Shown one piece after another: positions 22,945 through 35,720 of a DNA stretch of 64,000 nucleotides. This DNA is from Tetrapyrgos nigripes (Eukaryota; Basidiomycota; Agaricomycetes; Agaricales; Campanellaceae). The notes beneath the pieces were generated by a model, which was not told where the DNA came from, searched no databases, and saw only the letters and a program-made list of their open reading frames with translations. The stretch lies in NCBI GenBank assembly GCA_013368315.1, contig JAACJM010000336.1, positions 1-64,000 of the forward strand. Direction: 5' to 3'. Positions within the stretch are counted from its first letter, which is position 1, and the number at the start of each line of letters is the position of its first letter. The position numbers and the translations under genes were made by a program.

Positions 22945-22952
22945 GCACAAAG
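22945..22952. repeat. Target-site duplication GCACAAAG (right)
   Basis: Exact match to 22350-22357. Its presence shows a clean insertion with little decay since. Confidence 0.9.
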
Positions 22953-24054
22953 GCACAAAGGCGAGGACCGGAGAGTGGAGTAGAGTAGAGTAAAGTAGAA
23001 ATACCGATCGCTTACCTGAGCCTTAATCGCACCAAACACCAACAGCACCACTCCCATCACCACACACGAGTAAATCAACACCGTCGAAGCTTCAGGTATG
23101 AAGAAGTATGGGAACAGCGGGACAAGTCCACCAATGAGGTATCCGAGTCCGATGGTGAAGACAGAGATGTAGAGGCGGGAGATAGGGACTTCTTCTGTCG
23201 GATCAAAGGGAAAAGAGGGTTAGTAAATGGGTAACGAAGAGAGTGTGAAGCAAGATAAAGAGACACCCACCCAACCCCTGCCCAAACTTGAGCAAAAACG
23301 CCGTACTCCATCTCAACGCCTTAGCAACGGCCCTACAAGTCCCCTCATCAACGCCCACAGGCCCAAGCACCTCTTCGACCTCTCTCTCGCCCTCGCCAGC
23401 ACAACTTCTGATTACCCGAGCCGCTGTGTGGTTCTTCAAATACGGGTAATGATCGCGCTCAGCTTGAGAAGCGAGGATATGGCTCCAACGATGAGTTTGG
23501 CTACACCACCAGGGACGACGAGGCGGGATGTGCCTAGGGAGGAGAGGCCGGCAGTTAGGGCAAAGGAGACAGTAAGGCCGTCGGAGAGGCTGATGACGCT
23601 GGGAAGAGGTGAAAAGGGCGGGGTGAGTAAGGGCTTGGAAAACGGCCAGGATGGAGGAGGGCAAAAAAGCGACTCACACATCCCTAACAACATATCAGTG
23701 TCCGCCTTCAGCTCTTTACAATAAATCTCATCTACTTTCGAGTTTCTTGCGTATTTCGCTGTGAGGGGTGTTGTTTCCAGGTCGGCGTCGATAGAGTTTT
23801 GATAGGGGGGTGCTGCGTTGGGTTTGTTGGGACGGCGAATGGGTACGCTAGGTGCGTGTGCGTTGGTGATGTCGTTCACTGTGAGATGCTGTCTCGGTGG
23901 AGCATATTGCGTGTTACGGCTCTAGTTGAAGTTGACGAGGTTGGTGATGATGTTGCACAAGGCGTCCGTGAAGTCAGCGAGGCAGACTGCTTGGTTCACC
24001 GCCGACCGGTCTCCGAGTCTACCATCTCATGCACTCTACTCCTTCTTTTTATAG

Positions 24055-25449
24055 AACAGTTCAGCCAATCGGAGCGAGCGGATTACATATACATATGCCT
24101 CGTTTCAAAGCCTGAACCGTATCAGTGCGTAATTGTCTCCATTGACAATCTGAATTCTTTCGTACTAGCTGCTCAACTTCGAACAGCTCTGTCCCTCAAC
24201 CCAAATTTGTTCGTGGACATTATGGGTAGTTATCGGAGGTGAGCACTCGAGCACGCCGCGTCAAGCTTATGTTCTCCATGTATAGAACAGTCAACTTACG
24301 GTCATTGGTCCACAGAGGAAAAGCCGACTGTGGTGACATCGACATTCTAATCACTAGAGATACTGCGGATGGTAGAACTCATCAAGGTGTGTGGTTGCAT
24401 TTCTTCAATTTGGCTTTCTCACTTCGACATTGCTATTGACTAATCCTACGTATCAACAGGAATCCTCAAACGCCCCCCCAAAAAACTCTCCCAAGCCAAC
24501 ATCTTGACTGAAGATATCGCTCTGCCCGTGGACTATGACGACGAGGAAGCGATATATCGTAGATTATGTCACTTACCCAATCTTCCTGGAGCGAAAAGGA
24601 GAATCAATTTTCTGTGTACGCCTTGGAAGAGGAGGAGCAGCGTTGTTGTATTGTACGGTGAATGCTCACTCTTAGCTCATATATGAGTCAGCAGTGGCTT
24701 ACTGATGATCTTACTCTCCTCTACTCCTCTGCCCCTCCACCCAACACTCAACGTTCGCCCGCGCGTTGACGTTTGACGTTTGCGCCATGTTTTGCTAACC
24801 AGTATGTGTACTTTACTCTGGGGAGATGATTTGGTGAGTCTAGCTTTTGGTTTATCACTCGGTACCATACGCGTTATACCAATTGATGACCGGCCAGTTT
24901 AATCGTTCAATCCACCTCAAAGCTCGACCTATGGGCTGCTTGCTCAATCAAAAGTAACTCTACGAAAAGGTCATTCGGGATCCCAAGACGGGAAAAAAGT
25001 TGAATACAAAAGTTGGATGATGGTGAGTTTCACTTCCTGCGACGATGGGTTCTTCCGACATCCTTCTCCTCCTCGTTGCCTCCTGTGTGTTTGGGTGACT
25101 CGGATTTTTGATTCATTTGGATTGATTACTGACATGACGCTTTCAACCCTATCCAACAGGTATCCTAGTCGCAGCCAAAACTGAACAAGCTATCTTCGAG
25201 TACTTGAAGGTGAAATGGCAGGAACTGCACGAGAGAGTGAGGAATGTGAGTGTGGATATTGAACCTGTGGGGGGCGAGCGAGGTATGAGCTTGAGCTCGA
25301 GCGTAGAGGTGAAAGTAGAGGCAAGTGGGAGCGGAATTGGAAATTCAAAGGCGCATTGAAAGGCTCTGAGGGATGATAAAAATATGCCCATCGACGCTGG
25401 TTTTGACGATTATCATTAGGATTCGGAGAATGACTCGGATGGGAGGTGA
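24055..25449 (+). pseudogene. DNA polymerase X palm-thumb fragment, copy P4
   Basis: Nearly the same as P2: MGSYRR / RGKADCGDIDILITRDTADG, then LSQANILTEDIALPVDYDDEEA and the SSVVVLYG frameshift. Stop after KA (CCTGAACC near 24113). An extra G in GACGGGAAAAAAG near 24990 and a TGA insert follow. YHYDSEND is broken by TAG (TATCATTAGGATT near 25418). The third catalytic Asp is Asn. Placed directly behind the subtype-a transporter V4, joined through a GACTGCTTGGTTCACCGCCG stretch that elsewhere (33240, 44940) leads into the V-a/V-b spacer. Confidence 0.73.
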
Positions 25450-26248
25450 TTTCGAATTTTAACCTCAATGTGACCGTTAATGGGTCCCCAAGTTAATAAA
25501 TGGTTTAGTCTGCATCAAATAGTTATCAGTAGTCTTTCTTCTATTGTACCTGTTTGTATCCCTACGCATATACCTAGAATAGTACTTGGTTTGTGCGAGA
25601 ATGTGTAATATGTCTTTGTACTAACCACCAAAAAAAAAGCCTTGAATCGTCGTCAAAGTTGAGCTCAAGAGCCTCACTCCGACTCTTGTTTGTTGATATC
25701 TACGGAACGACACGGAACAGCCTTTCCTTGGTCTTTCCAAGTCAAATTGGCGTTCACGAGTCCGACTGAGCAGGTAGATAAATACGAAATGCGAAATATC
25801 GAGGAGTAAACGTGTCCGACAGGTCGGTGGCTGGCCAACAATTGGAGCCGTCGTAACGTCTCAACAACTCAACTCATACCTCAAAGTTGAACTACCTTGA
25901 CGACTCAACAATCCATACATAGTACGTACAGCTGCAAAGACCATTGACGTCCATCAGAATTGCGTCTTGAAAGCCATGCATCTTCAACTATATAAACGCT
26001 ACCAGCTCAGGACCAGCTTCATCCTTTTAGATACTTTCTAGTGCCTGTCGCATTATGTATCACAAATGTCGACATCGTAGAAAGGTTTCAGACGACTTTG
26101 GCCTTATTGCATTGTTGGGATGAACAAATGGATTGGCTGGCATGAAACTGAGAATAAAGAACAGATATGAGAAGGAGGAACAGAGCCATGCGTACTACAG
26201 ACAGTGTGCGCTATTATTTTTCCTAGTATTGAAGTCCTGGCATCTCAA
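25450..26248. other. Intergenic between P4 and NLR C
   Basis: Same conserved pre-NLR flank as 7034-7825, with an A-run at about 25631-25638 and TATATAAACGC at about 25990. No gene seen. Confidence 0.5.
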
Positions 26249-26653
26249 AATATATCTTATTTTCACCTTTGCTTGCTGAATGCTCATTGTCTTCAAACAC
26301 TGGGCCAAGACCCCAATGCACTTCATTGCAATTACTCGAGTTTGACAGTGGTACCACAAGCTTCTCCAAGATGATACCTAGCTTCAAGCACGAACCGCTC
26401 AAAATGATGCCGTCAACGGCAAAGACGCCATCAGCTCAACTGAATAGAAGTAATCGGCAGCCAGCTCGGCGCCGGTTTCAAAACTTTGGGTTTCGCGCAA
26501 GTGATCAAATCCAAGTCACGCGCTCTGGAAACTTTCTGCACCGCGAAGAACTGAACCACCACAACGTCTACAAGGTACGTTGTTTTGATCTATAAAACGA
26601 ATTCTGGGTTTCTGCGCAGTGCTGACTTGAGCCATATAGCGTTATTGTTGAAT
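26249..26653 (+). promoter_or_regulatory. NLR C promoter and leader with uORF
   Basis: TATATCTTAT at 26251, uORF ATG 26371, donor CAAG/GTACGT at 26574/26575 (204 nt of uORF before the donor), acceptor CATATAG just before CGTTATTG, and the uORF stop TGA two bases before ATG 26654. Confidence 0.42.
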
Positions 26654-29600
26654 ATGCCGAACATCTTCAGCAGACAATCTAAGCCAAAACAGAAGGACGC
26701 AATTCCTTCTGGCTTTGATTGGAGTCATGCGAAGACTGCTCTATCACTGGCTGCCAGTGTTGGAAAGGCAGCAGGGATTTCTCACCTCGAGGGAGCTGCT
26801 GAAATAGCAATAAAGATTATTGAAATTGTAGAGGTAGGTTTGCTTTTCCATTTGTTGCTTCAATTTTGCTCAAGTTGGCAATAGACAATGAAGAAAAACA
26901 AAGAGGACTGCATCAGTATTGCAAGAGATATCACAGATTTGCTAGATGTGATCAAGGATATTATGGAGAGAGGAAGGAATATCAAGCAAAATGAGATCCT
27001 GATGAAAAATGTGCAAAAACTTGAAAGGTAGGAGATATCTTTTTACAATGAGTTAGTGTCTAAGGAAAGTGTTTGTTGCAGTGATTTGGGTATCATCAAA
27101 ACGAAATTAGTCAAGATTAGCAACCGTAAAACAAAGTTTCATGTGACTAGTGATGCAGAAATTATAAAGGAGTGCAAAGGGAAGATCAGGGATTATATGG
27201 AGATCTTCAATGTAAGTAATTCTCAATTAACAATTAATAAACATTCTCTGAATTTCATCTTAAATATCAGACCAAAGCAAGTGTCAATATTTGGCAAAAC
27301 ACTGGAGAGATTTTGAAAGGCCAAGAAGATCTCAAAGAGGCAATGGCTCACATTGCCAAGACTCATGATCAGTCTAATATTACGTATGAGTAAGTTTCCC
27401 TTTTCAAAAGCTGTATCCAAAATCATGCTTATTTTTTCATCATTAAAGTGACCTCGAGAGAATCACTCCTACAGCGTCTCCAGTGTTCTTTGGCAGAGAA
27501 GAACTGGTGGCTGAAGGAGTTGATCACCTGGTCAACAATAGCCAAGCATTTCTGGCAATCCTTGGAGCAGGAGGAATTGGGAAAACATCTATTGCTCTGC
27601 ATATCAACAATGCTCCACAAGTAAAGACCAAATATGGAAAAGCATCATACTTTCTTCCTTGTGAAGTGTTGCCAGATGCAAAGTTATTGCTTCAAGGACT
27701 TATTCAGAGGTTGGGTATCAAGGTTGGACAGGGTGAAAGTCAACACAAAAAGTTGGAAGATTATTTCAGGTTCAACACTCAATCAATCCTACTGATATTG
27801 GATAACTTTGAGACCCCCTGCAACAATGATCCAATGGGTATTGAAAACCTTCTAGGAAAATTGGCTTCATTTGATCAGGTTTCAATGATCATCACAATGA
27901 GAGGATCAAAAGGTCCAGCGTCTCTTCACTGGAAAAGACTGGGGTCAGAAACAATCCCTCCTCTCTCACTTGAATCAGCCAAAAAGGTTTTTATGGAAAT
28001 TTCCAGAAAGGAAGAATTGGGGGATGAGAATCATGTTGTTGAAACAATATTAAATGAGCTTGACTGTGTTCCTCTTGCCATTACCCTTATTGCTAAGAGG
28101 GCTGTGGCCTTCCCTCCCAAATCACTGCTGAGAATGTGGCAAAAAGGCAAGACAAAAATTCTCAAGCAAGGGAAGGCTGATGGGAGATTAACCAGTGTTG
28201 ATTACTCAATTAAACTGTCTACAAATCTACTGGAGCCACAAGAACTTGAACTTCTAGCAATTATATCCTTTCTGCCAGATGGTGTGCCTCATTGGGAAGA
28301 AAATCTTTGTGAGATGTTGGTAGGATGGGAGGACTTGGACCAGTCAATCAATACATTATTGGAAACCTCTCTGGTTTACAGCCAAAATAAAACCACCAAG
28401 GTTTTGGCTCCTATTCATGAATATATCAATGGGACTGGCATAAATATCCAAAGGGGAATTGGACTGCTAGAATCTTTCTATGTATCTTGGCTCAAACAGC
28501 TTTCTGGCACAACACAGGAAAAGCAAGAGCAGATTCAACCTCATATTCTAAATATCACAAAGATACTCAAGGAGCAGGCCAACTCTGTTTCTAAGACACT
28601 TGATGTTGAAGCTGTGTATATTCTTACTGGTTTCAGAAAGTTTTACCCATTGACACTGGATATTCTCAATGATATCCTTGATAAATGGCCTGGACTCAAT
28701 GAGACACACAAAGTTGAGATAAGATTCAAGAAGCTGTATATGCTAAGTTGGTTAGCCATGTGGCATGAAGCTGAGATGGAAGCCAAAGGAATGGAACAGA
28801 GTATGCAAAATGATCTTAAATCTCATGCAAGAGTGATGAGAGAGCTTGGAGAAATATATAAATTGCAAGACAAATACACTGAAGCTGCTGATATGCTGAT
28901 CAGAGCCAAAGATCAGTTTGAACAAATTGGAGATCAGCTATCAGCTGCAGATTGTCTGCGAAGGCTGGGCAATATCTATCGAATGCAAAGCAAATACACT
29001 GAAGCCACTGAGATGTTGACCAAAGCCCAAGATCATTTTGAACAAATTGGAGATCAGCTGGGGGCTGCTCAGTCTCTGCAAGGCCTGGGAGAAATCTATC
29101 GAATGCAAAACAAATACACTGAAGCTGCTGAGATGGTGACCAAAGCCAAAGATCAGTTCGAACAAATTGGAGATCAGCTGGGAGCTGCTCAGTCTCTGCA
29201 AAGCCTGGGAGGCATCTATCGAATGCAAAGCAAATACACTGAAGCTGCTGAGATGCTGACTACAGCCAAAGATCAGTTTGAACAAATTGGAAGTCAGCTG
29301 GGAGTGGCTCAGTGTCTGCGAAGTCTGGGAGACATTTATCAAATGCAAAGCAAATACATTGAGGCTGCTGAGATGCTAACTACAACCAAAGATCAGTTTG
29401 AACAAATTGGAGATCAGCTGGGAGCTGCTCAATGTCTACGAAGCCTGGGCAGGATCCATGACAAGCAGGCCAATTATACTCAGGCTGTTGCAGTGCTACT
29501 TATGGCTAAAGCTCAGTTTGAAAAGATTGGGAACCCAGATGCAGTTGCAGACTGTATGTATTGCCTGGGGATATCCTACCGAAAGCAAGGACTATATGAA

Positions 29601-29840
29601 AATGCAAAATCTGCCCTTGCAGATGCAATCTTCACCTTCCAGAACCTTGGAAATCTCTATGATGCTGGATGGTGTTTGTATGAGTATGGCCTGATTTTCA
29701 TGAATGAACATCAATATTCAGAGGCTAGAAGGAAGTTTGAAGAGGCTCTAGATACTTTTGCTTCTCATGGAGAGTTACAGAATGAAGTTGAAATGTGTAA
29801 TGATGAATTAGCTTCCCTCGATGAGTTGGAGCAAGCTTAA
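26654..29840 (+). CDS. NLR C: MLKL-like/NB-ARC/TPR protein, intact
   Basis: Exons 26654-26833, 26885-27027, 27082-27211, 27271-27389 and 27449-29840 give 987 residues with no break. Type II head (residues about 20-190; exon 4 begins TKASVNIWQNTGEIL) and type II switch: after P-loop GAGGIGKT (230-237) and Walker B LLILDN, it reads ETPCNNDPMGIENLLGKLAS, ITMRGSKGPASLHW, DCVPLAITLIAKRAVAF. This differs from A/B/E/F over about 300 residues but keeps the same motifs, the winged-helix IISFLPDGVPHWEENL and LAPIHEYI. The sequence returns to the shared type near EAKGMEQSMQNDL (about residue 633). Eight TPR units begin at residue 657. Together with D it represents the second switch lineage. Expected cytosolic receptor; ligand unknown. 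Confidence 0.88.
28845..29804 (+). repeat. TPR-coding 120-bp tandem array in NLR C (8 units)
   Basis: Units at 28845, 28965, 29085, 29205, 29325, 29445, 29565 and 29685. Unit-to-unit differences fall mostly at residues 3-7 (EIYKLQ, NIYRMQ, GIYRMQ), around residue 9-18, and in the last eight positions. The DNA backbone is otherwise shared with the arrays of A and E. Confidence 0.9.
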
Positions 29841-31597
29841 GACATCAGTTGAAGCATCGACTCCAGCAATTTCTTCAATTGTAATATTGTGTATAATCTG
29901 TATCTGAGTAAAAGTAAACTTCAATATATGGAACATTTTGAGATTGTGTTTTCTTTTCAAATTTAAAGACACTGGATTATCATACCATGAACTGAATGTG
30001 CTGATGCTTTTGGTGATAAACAATTGCAATTTGTGTGATAACTTTTGGTTATTAGCTCTTGGTTTCAAGTTTTGAGTCAAAAATAAAAAATATTTACCTT
30101 CACAGTGTGATTCAGGTACATAAATTCAGCAATAAGGTTGGTTGCTCACATCTGATACTGATTTTTTAAAGATGGGTAGTACAAGGGAAACGCCATTGAG
30201 GCCATCCTGTTAAGGACTTGCTTCAAAATGTAGCCACTGAGCCAGCCCCCCCCCACCAACAAAACTAAAACTAAAAGTCACAGGTACTAAGGAACTTAGA
30301 ACAAAGGAAGGAAGGAGTTGATATCTTCAAGATAAGTATCTTGATTCTCACTAATTGTAAGAAGGCTGGCAGCGTGGCAAGTTGACATGGCAAGTGGTGG
30401 CAAGGTGATATGGGGCTCCCAATGATCTTGTCCATGGCCATCTCCAGGTCCCCTTTGACTCCTCTGACTCAGGGGGGGAGGGGGAAAATCTAGGAGAACG
30501 GAAATCTAGAAGAACAAGTTGGTAATTACTAATGTTAAATGATGTGTAATCTGGATTGGAACTTGAGAGGAAATTTGAGCAGTGATGTTAGCAGAAAGCT
30601 AACATACAACTGATATTCAGAATCATGCTTTTGGGAGGGGGGGGAAGGCCGATGCAACTGAAAACTAAAATGCAGCTTCTACAGTGGTTGTGTAACATAA
30701 TGTCATGGTAATGCCAAGTCCAATTCCATCTCGGTCTGTCTCCAGAGTCTGAATCCCTAGAATGGTCTAAGCATCCAAAGTTGATGCAAAGAAGTTACCC
30801 AATTCCCAATTCCAAATTATCCAGGATCCTATTCGTAGATACTGGTACATACTACTACAATTTGCAACCATTGCCCGAGTTTCTGAGGCCAAGCCAGTGG
30901 CCACTGGTCTTGCAAAGTCTAACTTGTGCTTCAGGAATAGTCTGACTCTGTTAATAGTCTGAGTTGAGTAGTCTTGGAGTAGGTTCAACACAAAGGTATT
31001 AGGGCTCATGACACGCGTCCCCAATGCGTCCCAGTATAACATATAATGTATACCAAACGTATACGGAAAATTTAAATACCTGCAAAGATTCAAGACCGCA
31101 AATGATAAGACCGGACCACCGGTACTGCAAGACTTGCACTTGATGTGGACAAAAGAACTTGGAATGAATTGAGATTCGAGAACACTGAAAAGAGAATTTA
31201 AGCTCTTCCGAGTCAGCTATTCAGGAATCAGCAAGTACTAATTGAAATGTGTAATTATAAGGAAGGAAGAGTTGAGGAAGAGAGCCAAAGGATACGACGC
31301 GTCGACACATACAATGACTCTACCAGAGAAGTAGTTTGAAGTATACCACATACTTTTTGGGAACTGCTGAAACTTGGTCACACTCGTCTCAGGATGATTT
31401 CGTTTATCATTACGTATGTACACTACGTCGTAACACGCTTGGAACATGCACGTTAACCCCTCATAACTCTGAGTTACTGACAGAGAGAAAAGAAAGTCAC
31501 AATCACAAAACATGTACAGAAAGAAAGAAGACCAAAGCATAGCATACGCATATCGTTACGGTCAGCCGTCCATCCTTCTACTGGGTACCCCTATCAG
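29841..31597. other. 3' region of NLR C and V5 3' flank
   Basis: 29841-30780 is almost identical to 11392-12320 (NLR A type), including the G-rich tract near 30471-30484 and 30636-30647. 30780-31540 is the V 3'-flank segment. No gene recognised. Confidence 0.55.
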
Positions 31598-33125
31598 CTA
31601 TCTCCCCTCACCTACGTCCAACCAAATCATCTCCCATCTACCCCCCACCACCAAAAAACATACTGCGCAGTTAGAAACACCCGACGCCCCCTCCAAAGCC
31701 TTTACAATACCAAGCGCTGCTCCAGCAGCTAACCCACCAACGAGTAGAGTCGACACTGCACCCCAAACAATACCTTTCCAGACGCCGAGGGTAGAGTTGG
31801 ATGTGTATGCTCCGGTAAACTGTTTAAAGTTGAGTTAGCGGTTGGTTTGGATTTGAGTTTGCGTGGAAGTGTGAGTGTTAGATGAAGGTTTGGCAGGGAG
31901 GGGGCGGGGGGATAGAGAATAAACAAGATAAAGGTGGGAAAGATAAGAAAGGGTAGGGGGGGAAGCAAAGTGGGGAAGAAAACGAAGGCCCAACAAACAC
32001 AAAAATGCACAAAGCACCAAGGTGAGGACCGGAGAGTGGAGTAGAGTAGAGTAAAGTAGAAATACCGATCGCTTACCTGAGCCTTAATCGCACCAAACAC
32101 CAACAGCACCACTCCCATCACCACACACGAGTAAATCAACGCCGTCGAAGCTTGAGGTATGAAGAAGTATGGGAACAGCGGGACAAGTCCACCAATGAGG
32201 TATCCGAGTCCAATGGTGAAGACAGAGACGTAGAGGCGGGAGGTAGGGACTTCTTCTGTCGGATCAAAGGGAAAAGAGGGTTAGTAAATGGATAACGAAG
32301 AGAGTGTAAAGGAAGATAAAGAGACACTCACCCAACCCCTGCCCAAACTTGAGCAAAAACGCCGTACTCCATCTCAACGCCTTAGCAACGGCCCTACAAG
32401 TCCCCTCATCAACGCCCACAGGCCCAAGCACCTCTTCGACCTCTCTCTCGACCTCGCCAGCACAACTTCTGATTACCCGAGCCGCTGTGTGGTTTTTCAA
32501 ATACGGGTAATGATCGCGCTCAGCTTGAGAAGCGAGGGATCCGCCTATGCCCATGGATATGGCTCCAACGATGAGTTTGGCTACACCACCAGGGACGACG
32601 AGGCGGGATGTGCCTAGGGAGGAGAGGCCGGCAGTTAGGGCAAAGGAGACAGTAAGGCTGTCGGAGAGGCTGATGATGCTGGGAGGGGTGAAAAGGGCGG
32701 GGTGGGTAAAGGTTTCGAAAACGGCGAGAATGGAGGAGGGCACAAAAAAGACTCACACATCCCGAACAACATATGGATCAATCAATGTCCGCCTTCAGCT
32801 CTTTACAAGAAATCCCATCTGCCCTCGAGTTCTTTGTGCATTTCGCTGTGAGCGGTATCGTTTCTAAGTCGGCGTCGATAGAGTTTCGATAGGGGGGTGC
32901 TGCGTTTGGGTTGTTGGGGTTGTTGGGACGGCGAATGGGTACGCTAGGTGCGTGTGCGCTGGTGATGTCGTTCACGGTGAGATGCTGTTTCGGTGGAGCA
33001 TATTGCGTGTTACGGCTCTGGTTGAAGTCGACGAGGTTGGTGGTAGTGTTGCACAAGGCGTCCTTGAAGTCAGCGAGGTTGGTGTCATGGTGAAGAGTGG
33101 GTGGTGGATGGCTAGAGCCGAGCAC
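31598..33125 (-). pseudogene. CCC1/VIT1-like iron transporter, copy V5 (subtype a, longest N-terminus)
   Basis: Exon 1 starts with an ATG at 33125 (MLGSSHPPPTLHHDTNLADF) and gives a 115-codon soluble N-terminus up to LKADID, where a 4-nt TTGA duplication (about 32776) creates a stop and shifts the frame into the exon 2 start. Exon 2 (about 32680-32332) reads ISLSDSLTVSFALTAGLSSLG, GAISMGIGGSLASQAERDHY and EREVEEVLGPVGVDEG, with the shortened RWSTAFLLKF. Exon 3 (about 32253-32080) gives VPTSRLYVSVFTIGLGYLIGG, and exon 4 the glycine-rich last helix with an extended tail instead of GGGE-stop. Without the 4-nt duplication it would read through exon 3, so it could be a young pseudogene, or the duplication could lie in an unrecognised intron. 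Confidence 0.68.
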
Positions 33126-34393
33126 GCTGCTGACAGTGACGGCGACGTTGATGAGGAAGAAGCAAATCAGTGACCACGACGCTGTCCGGAACAGTCATTA
33201 CCGTGGCAAATGACGTTAACGTCCTGAGCAAGAGAAAGACTGCTTGGTTCACCGCCGACCGGTCTCCGAGTCTACCATCTCACGCACTCTACTCCGTAAC
33301 TCCATGCGTAGCGTACCAGGATACTCAAGCTCCCCAGGAGCCTTCTAACTTTGACTCGTCCTCAGGCTCATACTTATCTTGTCCTCATCTTCGAAATTAG
33401 AACGGTCTAAGCTAAGGCTCAGTATGCAAAGTTGATGCAATGAAGTTCCAACCCCGACCCCGGAATCTCAATCCCCAATCTCCTCCTCCCAAATAGTACT
33501 TATCCATTTGTACATACTTCCCACAATCAAGCTACAATTTGCAATGTAACCACACAATCTCACTGAGTCCGAGCCTCAGAGGCTGAGTTTGGGGCCAAGT
33601 CACTCATTGGTTGCTTATTAGCATTGGTCTGTTGATACTCTGAGACGTCAAGACTGGAGTACAGTCGAGTACTGTAAGGAGTCTTGGAGTAGTCAAGGTG
33701 TAATAGTTAAGGTGTAGTCCAATTGGGCTCATAGGTTCGACATAGGTTGATCGCGACACGCGTCCCAAATGCGTCCTTGTTTGACCGTATATATGCCAAA
33801 CGTATACTAAAAAATTAAACACCCGCGAAGACCATAAGACCAGTACCGTACGAGTAAAACATGGACTTGACGTGGACAGAAGTTGCAGCTTCAGCAGGTA
33901 ATAATTCAACTTGAGGATCGCCAGTATGCAAGAAGAGGATGGTGGTGGGATGGTGGTATAAAGAACTGAGCCCAAACTTGGCCCAATCCCATAGGACGTG
34001 ACGTGTCGACGTGTACGATGATACCGGATACTAATACTATGTACACCAGATACTTTTGGGGGGGAGACTTCATCCCACTCGAGGCTCACAGGACAATTTC
34101 ATTGCAAGGATTATGCATACTATCATTATGTATGTACACTACTGCTAACTCGACACTACTGCTACCACACATAACACGCTCGTAACGCCGACATCTCGTA
34201 ACACCAACGCATCCAGAGAGAATCTGCAAAAGAAAACAAAGGTAGTATGGCATATGCGTCTCGTCAGCTGTCCGTCCGTCTACCGGATACTCCTACCCAC
34301 TATCACCCCACTATCACCCCCCTCTCCCTGTCCCCTCTCCCATCTCCCCACCAACATCCACACAAGGCAAGTAACAAAGGTAACACAAACATA
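33126..34393. other. Spacer between V5 and V6
   Basis: 33126-33400 is the upstream region of the subtype-a transporter. It contains a 76-codon plus-strand frame (33170-33400) with no recognisable domain that recurs at 44872-45102. 33420-34330 is the V-b 3'-flank segment, with a TATA-like CGTATATATGCC at about 33786 and C-rich ACTATCACCCC repeats at about 34300-34330. No gene supported. Confidence 0.5.
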
Positions 34394-35690
34394 CTAGGCA
34401 TTGGGCGCTAGCAACCTACTCCCCGCCTCCTCCAAAGCCTTTACAATCGCAAACGCCGCTCCAGCCGCTAAACCACCAACGAGTAGAGTTGACACTGCCC
34501 CCCAAGCAATACCTTTCCAGACGCCCAGGGTAGAGTTGGATGTGTATGCTCCGGTGACCTGTTTACGTGTTAAAGGAAGTGTGAGTGAGTGTTTGCGTGG
34601 ACGTGTGAGTGAGTGAGGGTTAGAGGACGGTATGTCAAGAGTGATGGGGGGAATACAAGAGGAGAAAGAAAGGCGAGAAAAAGGTAGAAGCAAGGAAGTA
34701 AGGAGGGAGGGAAACAAAAGCACAAAGGCCCAAAAGCGAAGACCGGAGAGCAGAAGAAAACGCTTACCTGAGCCTTGATCGCACCAAACACCAACAACAC
34801 CGCTCCCGTCACCACACACAAGTAGACCAACACTGTCGATGCTTGAGGTATGAAAAAGTATGTGAACAGCGGGATAAGTCCACCAATGAGGTATCCGAGT
34901 CCAATGGTGAAGGCGGATATGTAGAGGCGGGAGGTAGGTACTTCTTCTGTAAGAGCAAAGGGAAAAGAGTATTAGTAAGGGTGTAGATAGATAACGAAGA
35001 GAGATAAAGAGGCAAAATAACGAAGAGACACCCACCCAACCCCTGTCCAAACTTGAGCAAAAAACGCCGTCAGCCCCACATCCTTACTCCACCTCAAGCC
35101 CCCTCCTGTCTTCTCATCCTCTGTCTCTGTTCCGGAGTCACACCCTCCTCCCCACCTGCTCCCTCAACACCTTCGCAACAGCTCTACAGGTCCTTTCACC
35201 AACGCCCACAGGCCCCAAACCTCCTCAACCTCTCTCTCCATCTCACCAGCACAACTCCTGATTACCCAAGCCGCTGTTTGGTTTTGCAAGTACTGGTAAT
35301 GATCGTGCTCGGCTTGGGAGGCGAGGAATTCGCCTATACCCACGGATATGGCTCCAGCGATGAGCTCGGTGACGAGGGGGGATGCGCCTAGAGAGGAGAG
35401 CCCAGCGGTTACGGAGAAGGGGACGGTGAGGCCGATGAGGCCAGGCGGGCGAGTAAGGGTTTGGAAAACGGCGAGGATGCTCCACCTCTCCGAGTACGAA
35501 AAAACGACTCACACATCCCTAACAACGTCCGCCTTCAACTGTTTACAACAAATCCCATCTGCTCTAGAATTCCTTGCGCATTTCGCTGTGAGGGATGTTG
35601 TTTCCGAGTCGGGGATGCCACGTTGTTGTTTGGGGTTGGCGTTATTGGGACGGCGAATGGGCACGCTGGGTACGTTGACAATTGAGTGAC
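34394..35690 (-). pseudogene. CCC1/VIT1-like iron transporter, copy V6 (subtype b)
   Basis: Same exon plan as V2. Exon 3 (EEVPTSRLYISAFTIGLGYLIGG) and exon 4 (VTGAYTSNSTLGVWKGIAWG) are readable. Damage: the exon 2 acceptor is lost by a deletion near 35440-35450 (GGCCAGGCGGGCG), one extra A in GAGCAAAAAACGCC near 35060, missing bases in CATCCTCTG and CCTGCTCCC (about 35118 and 35158), and GGCCCCAAACC one A shorter than in V2. A missing C near 34430 changes KALEGGGE-stop to KALEEAGSRLLAPNA. Most of these are single-base homopolymer differences that are not all shared with V8. Confidence 0.66.
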
Positions 35691-35720
35691 AAGTCTATGA
35701 CATTATTACCCTTCCTTTAG

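Larger units (their letters stand above)
22024..23960 (-). pseudogene. CCC1/VIT1-like iron transporter, copy V4 (subtype a) with transposon in intron 3
   Basis: Exon 4 (about 22170-22024, ending in a b-like GGGE-stop) is separated from exon 3 (about 23190-23017, VPISRLYISVFTIGLGYLIGG) by an intron enlarged by a 587-bp transposon. Exon 2 reads LSDGLTVSFALTAGLSSLG and SCAGEGEREVEEVLGPVGVDEG but lacks the GISMGIGGFL-coding 20-odd bases (about 23475), and the RWSKDVGLTAFLLKF segment is shortened to RWSTAFLLKF. Exon 1 (from about 23879) keeps APSVPIRRPNKPNAAPPYQN, but the phase into exon 2 is wrong and FNQSRN upstream reads FN-stop (about 23925). A pseudogene. Confidence 0.7.

Noticed and set aside
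33170..33400. 76-codon plus-strand frame between V5 and V6 (repeated at 44872)
   Set aside because: Conserved only because the block is duplicated. No domain, and it is not kept in module F or 1.
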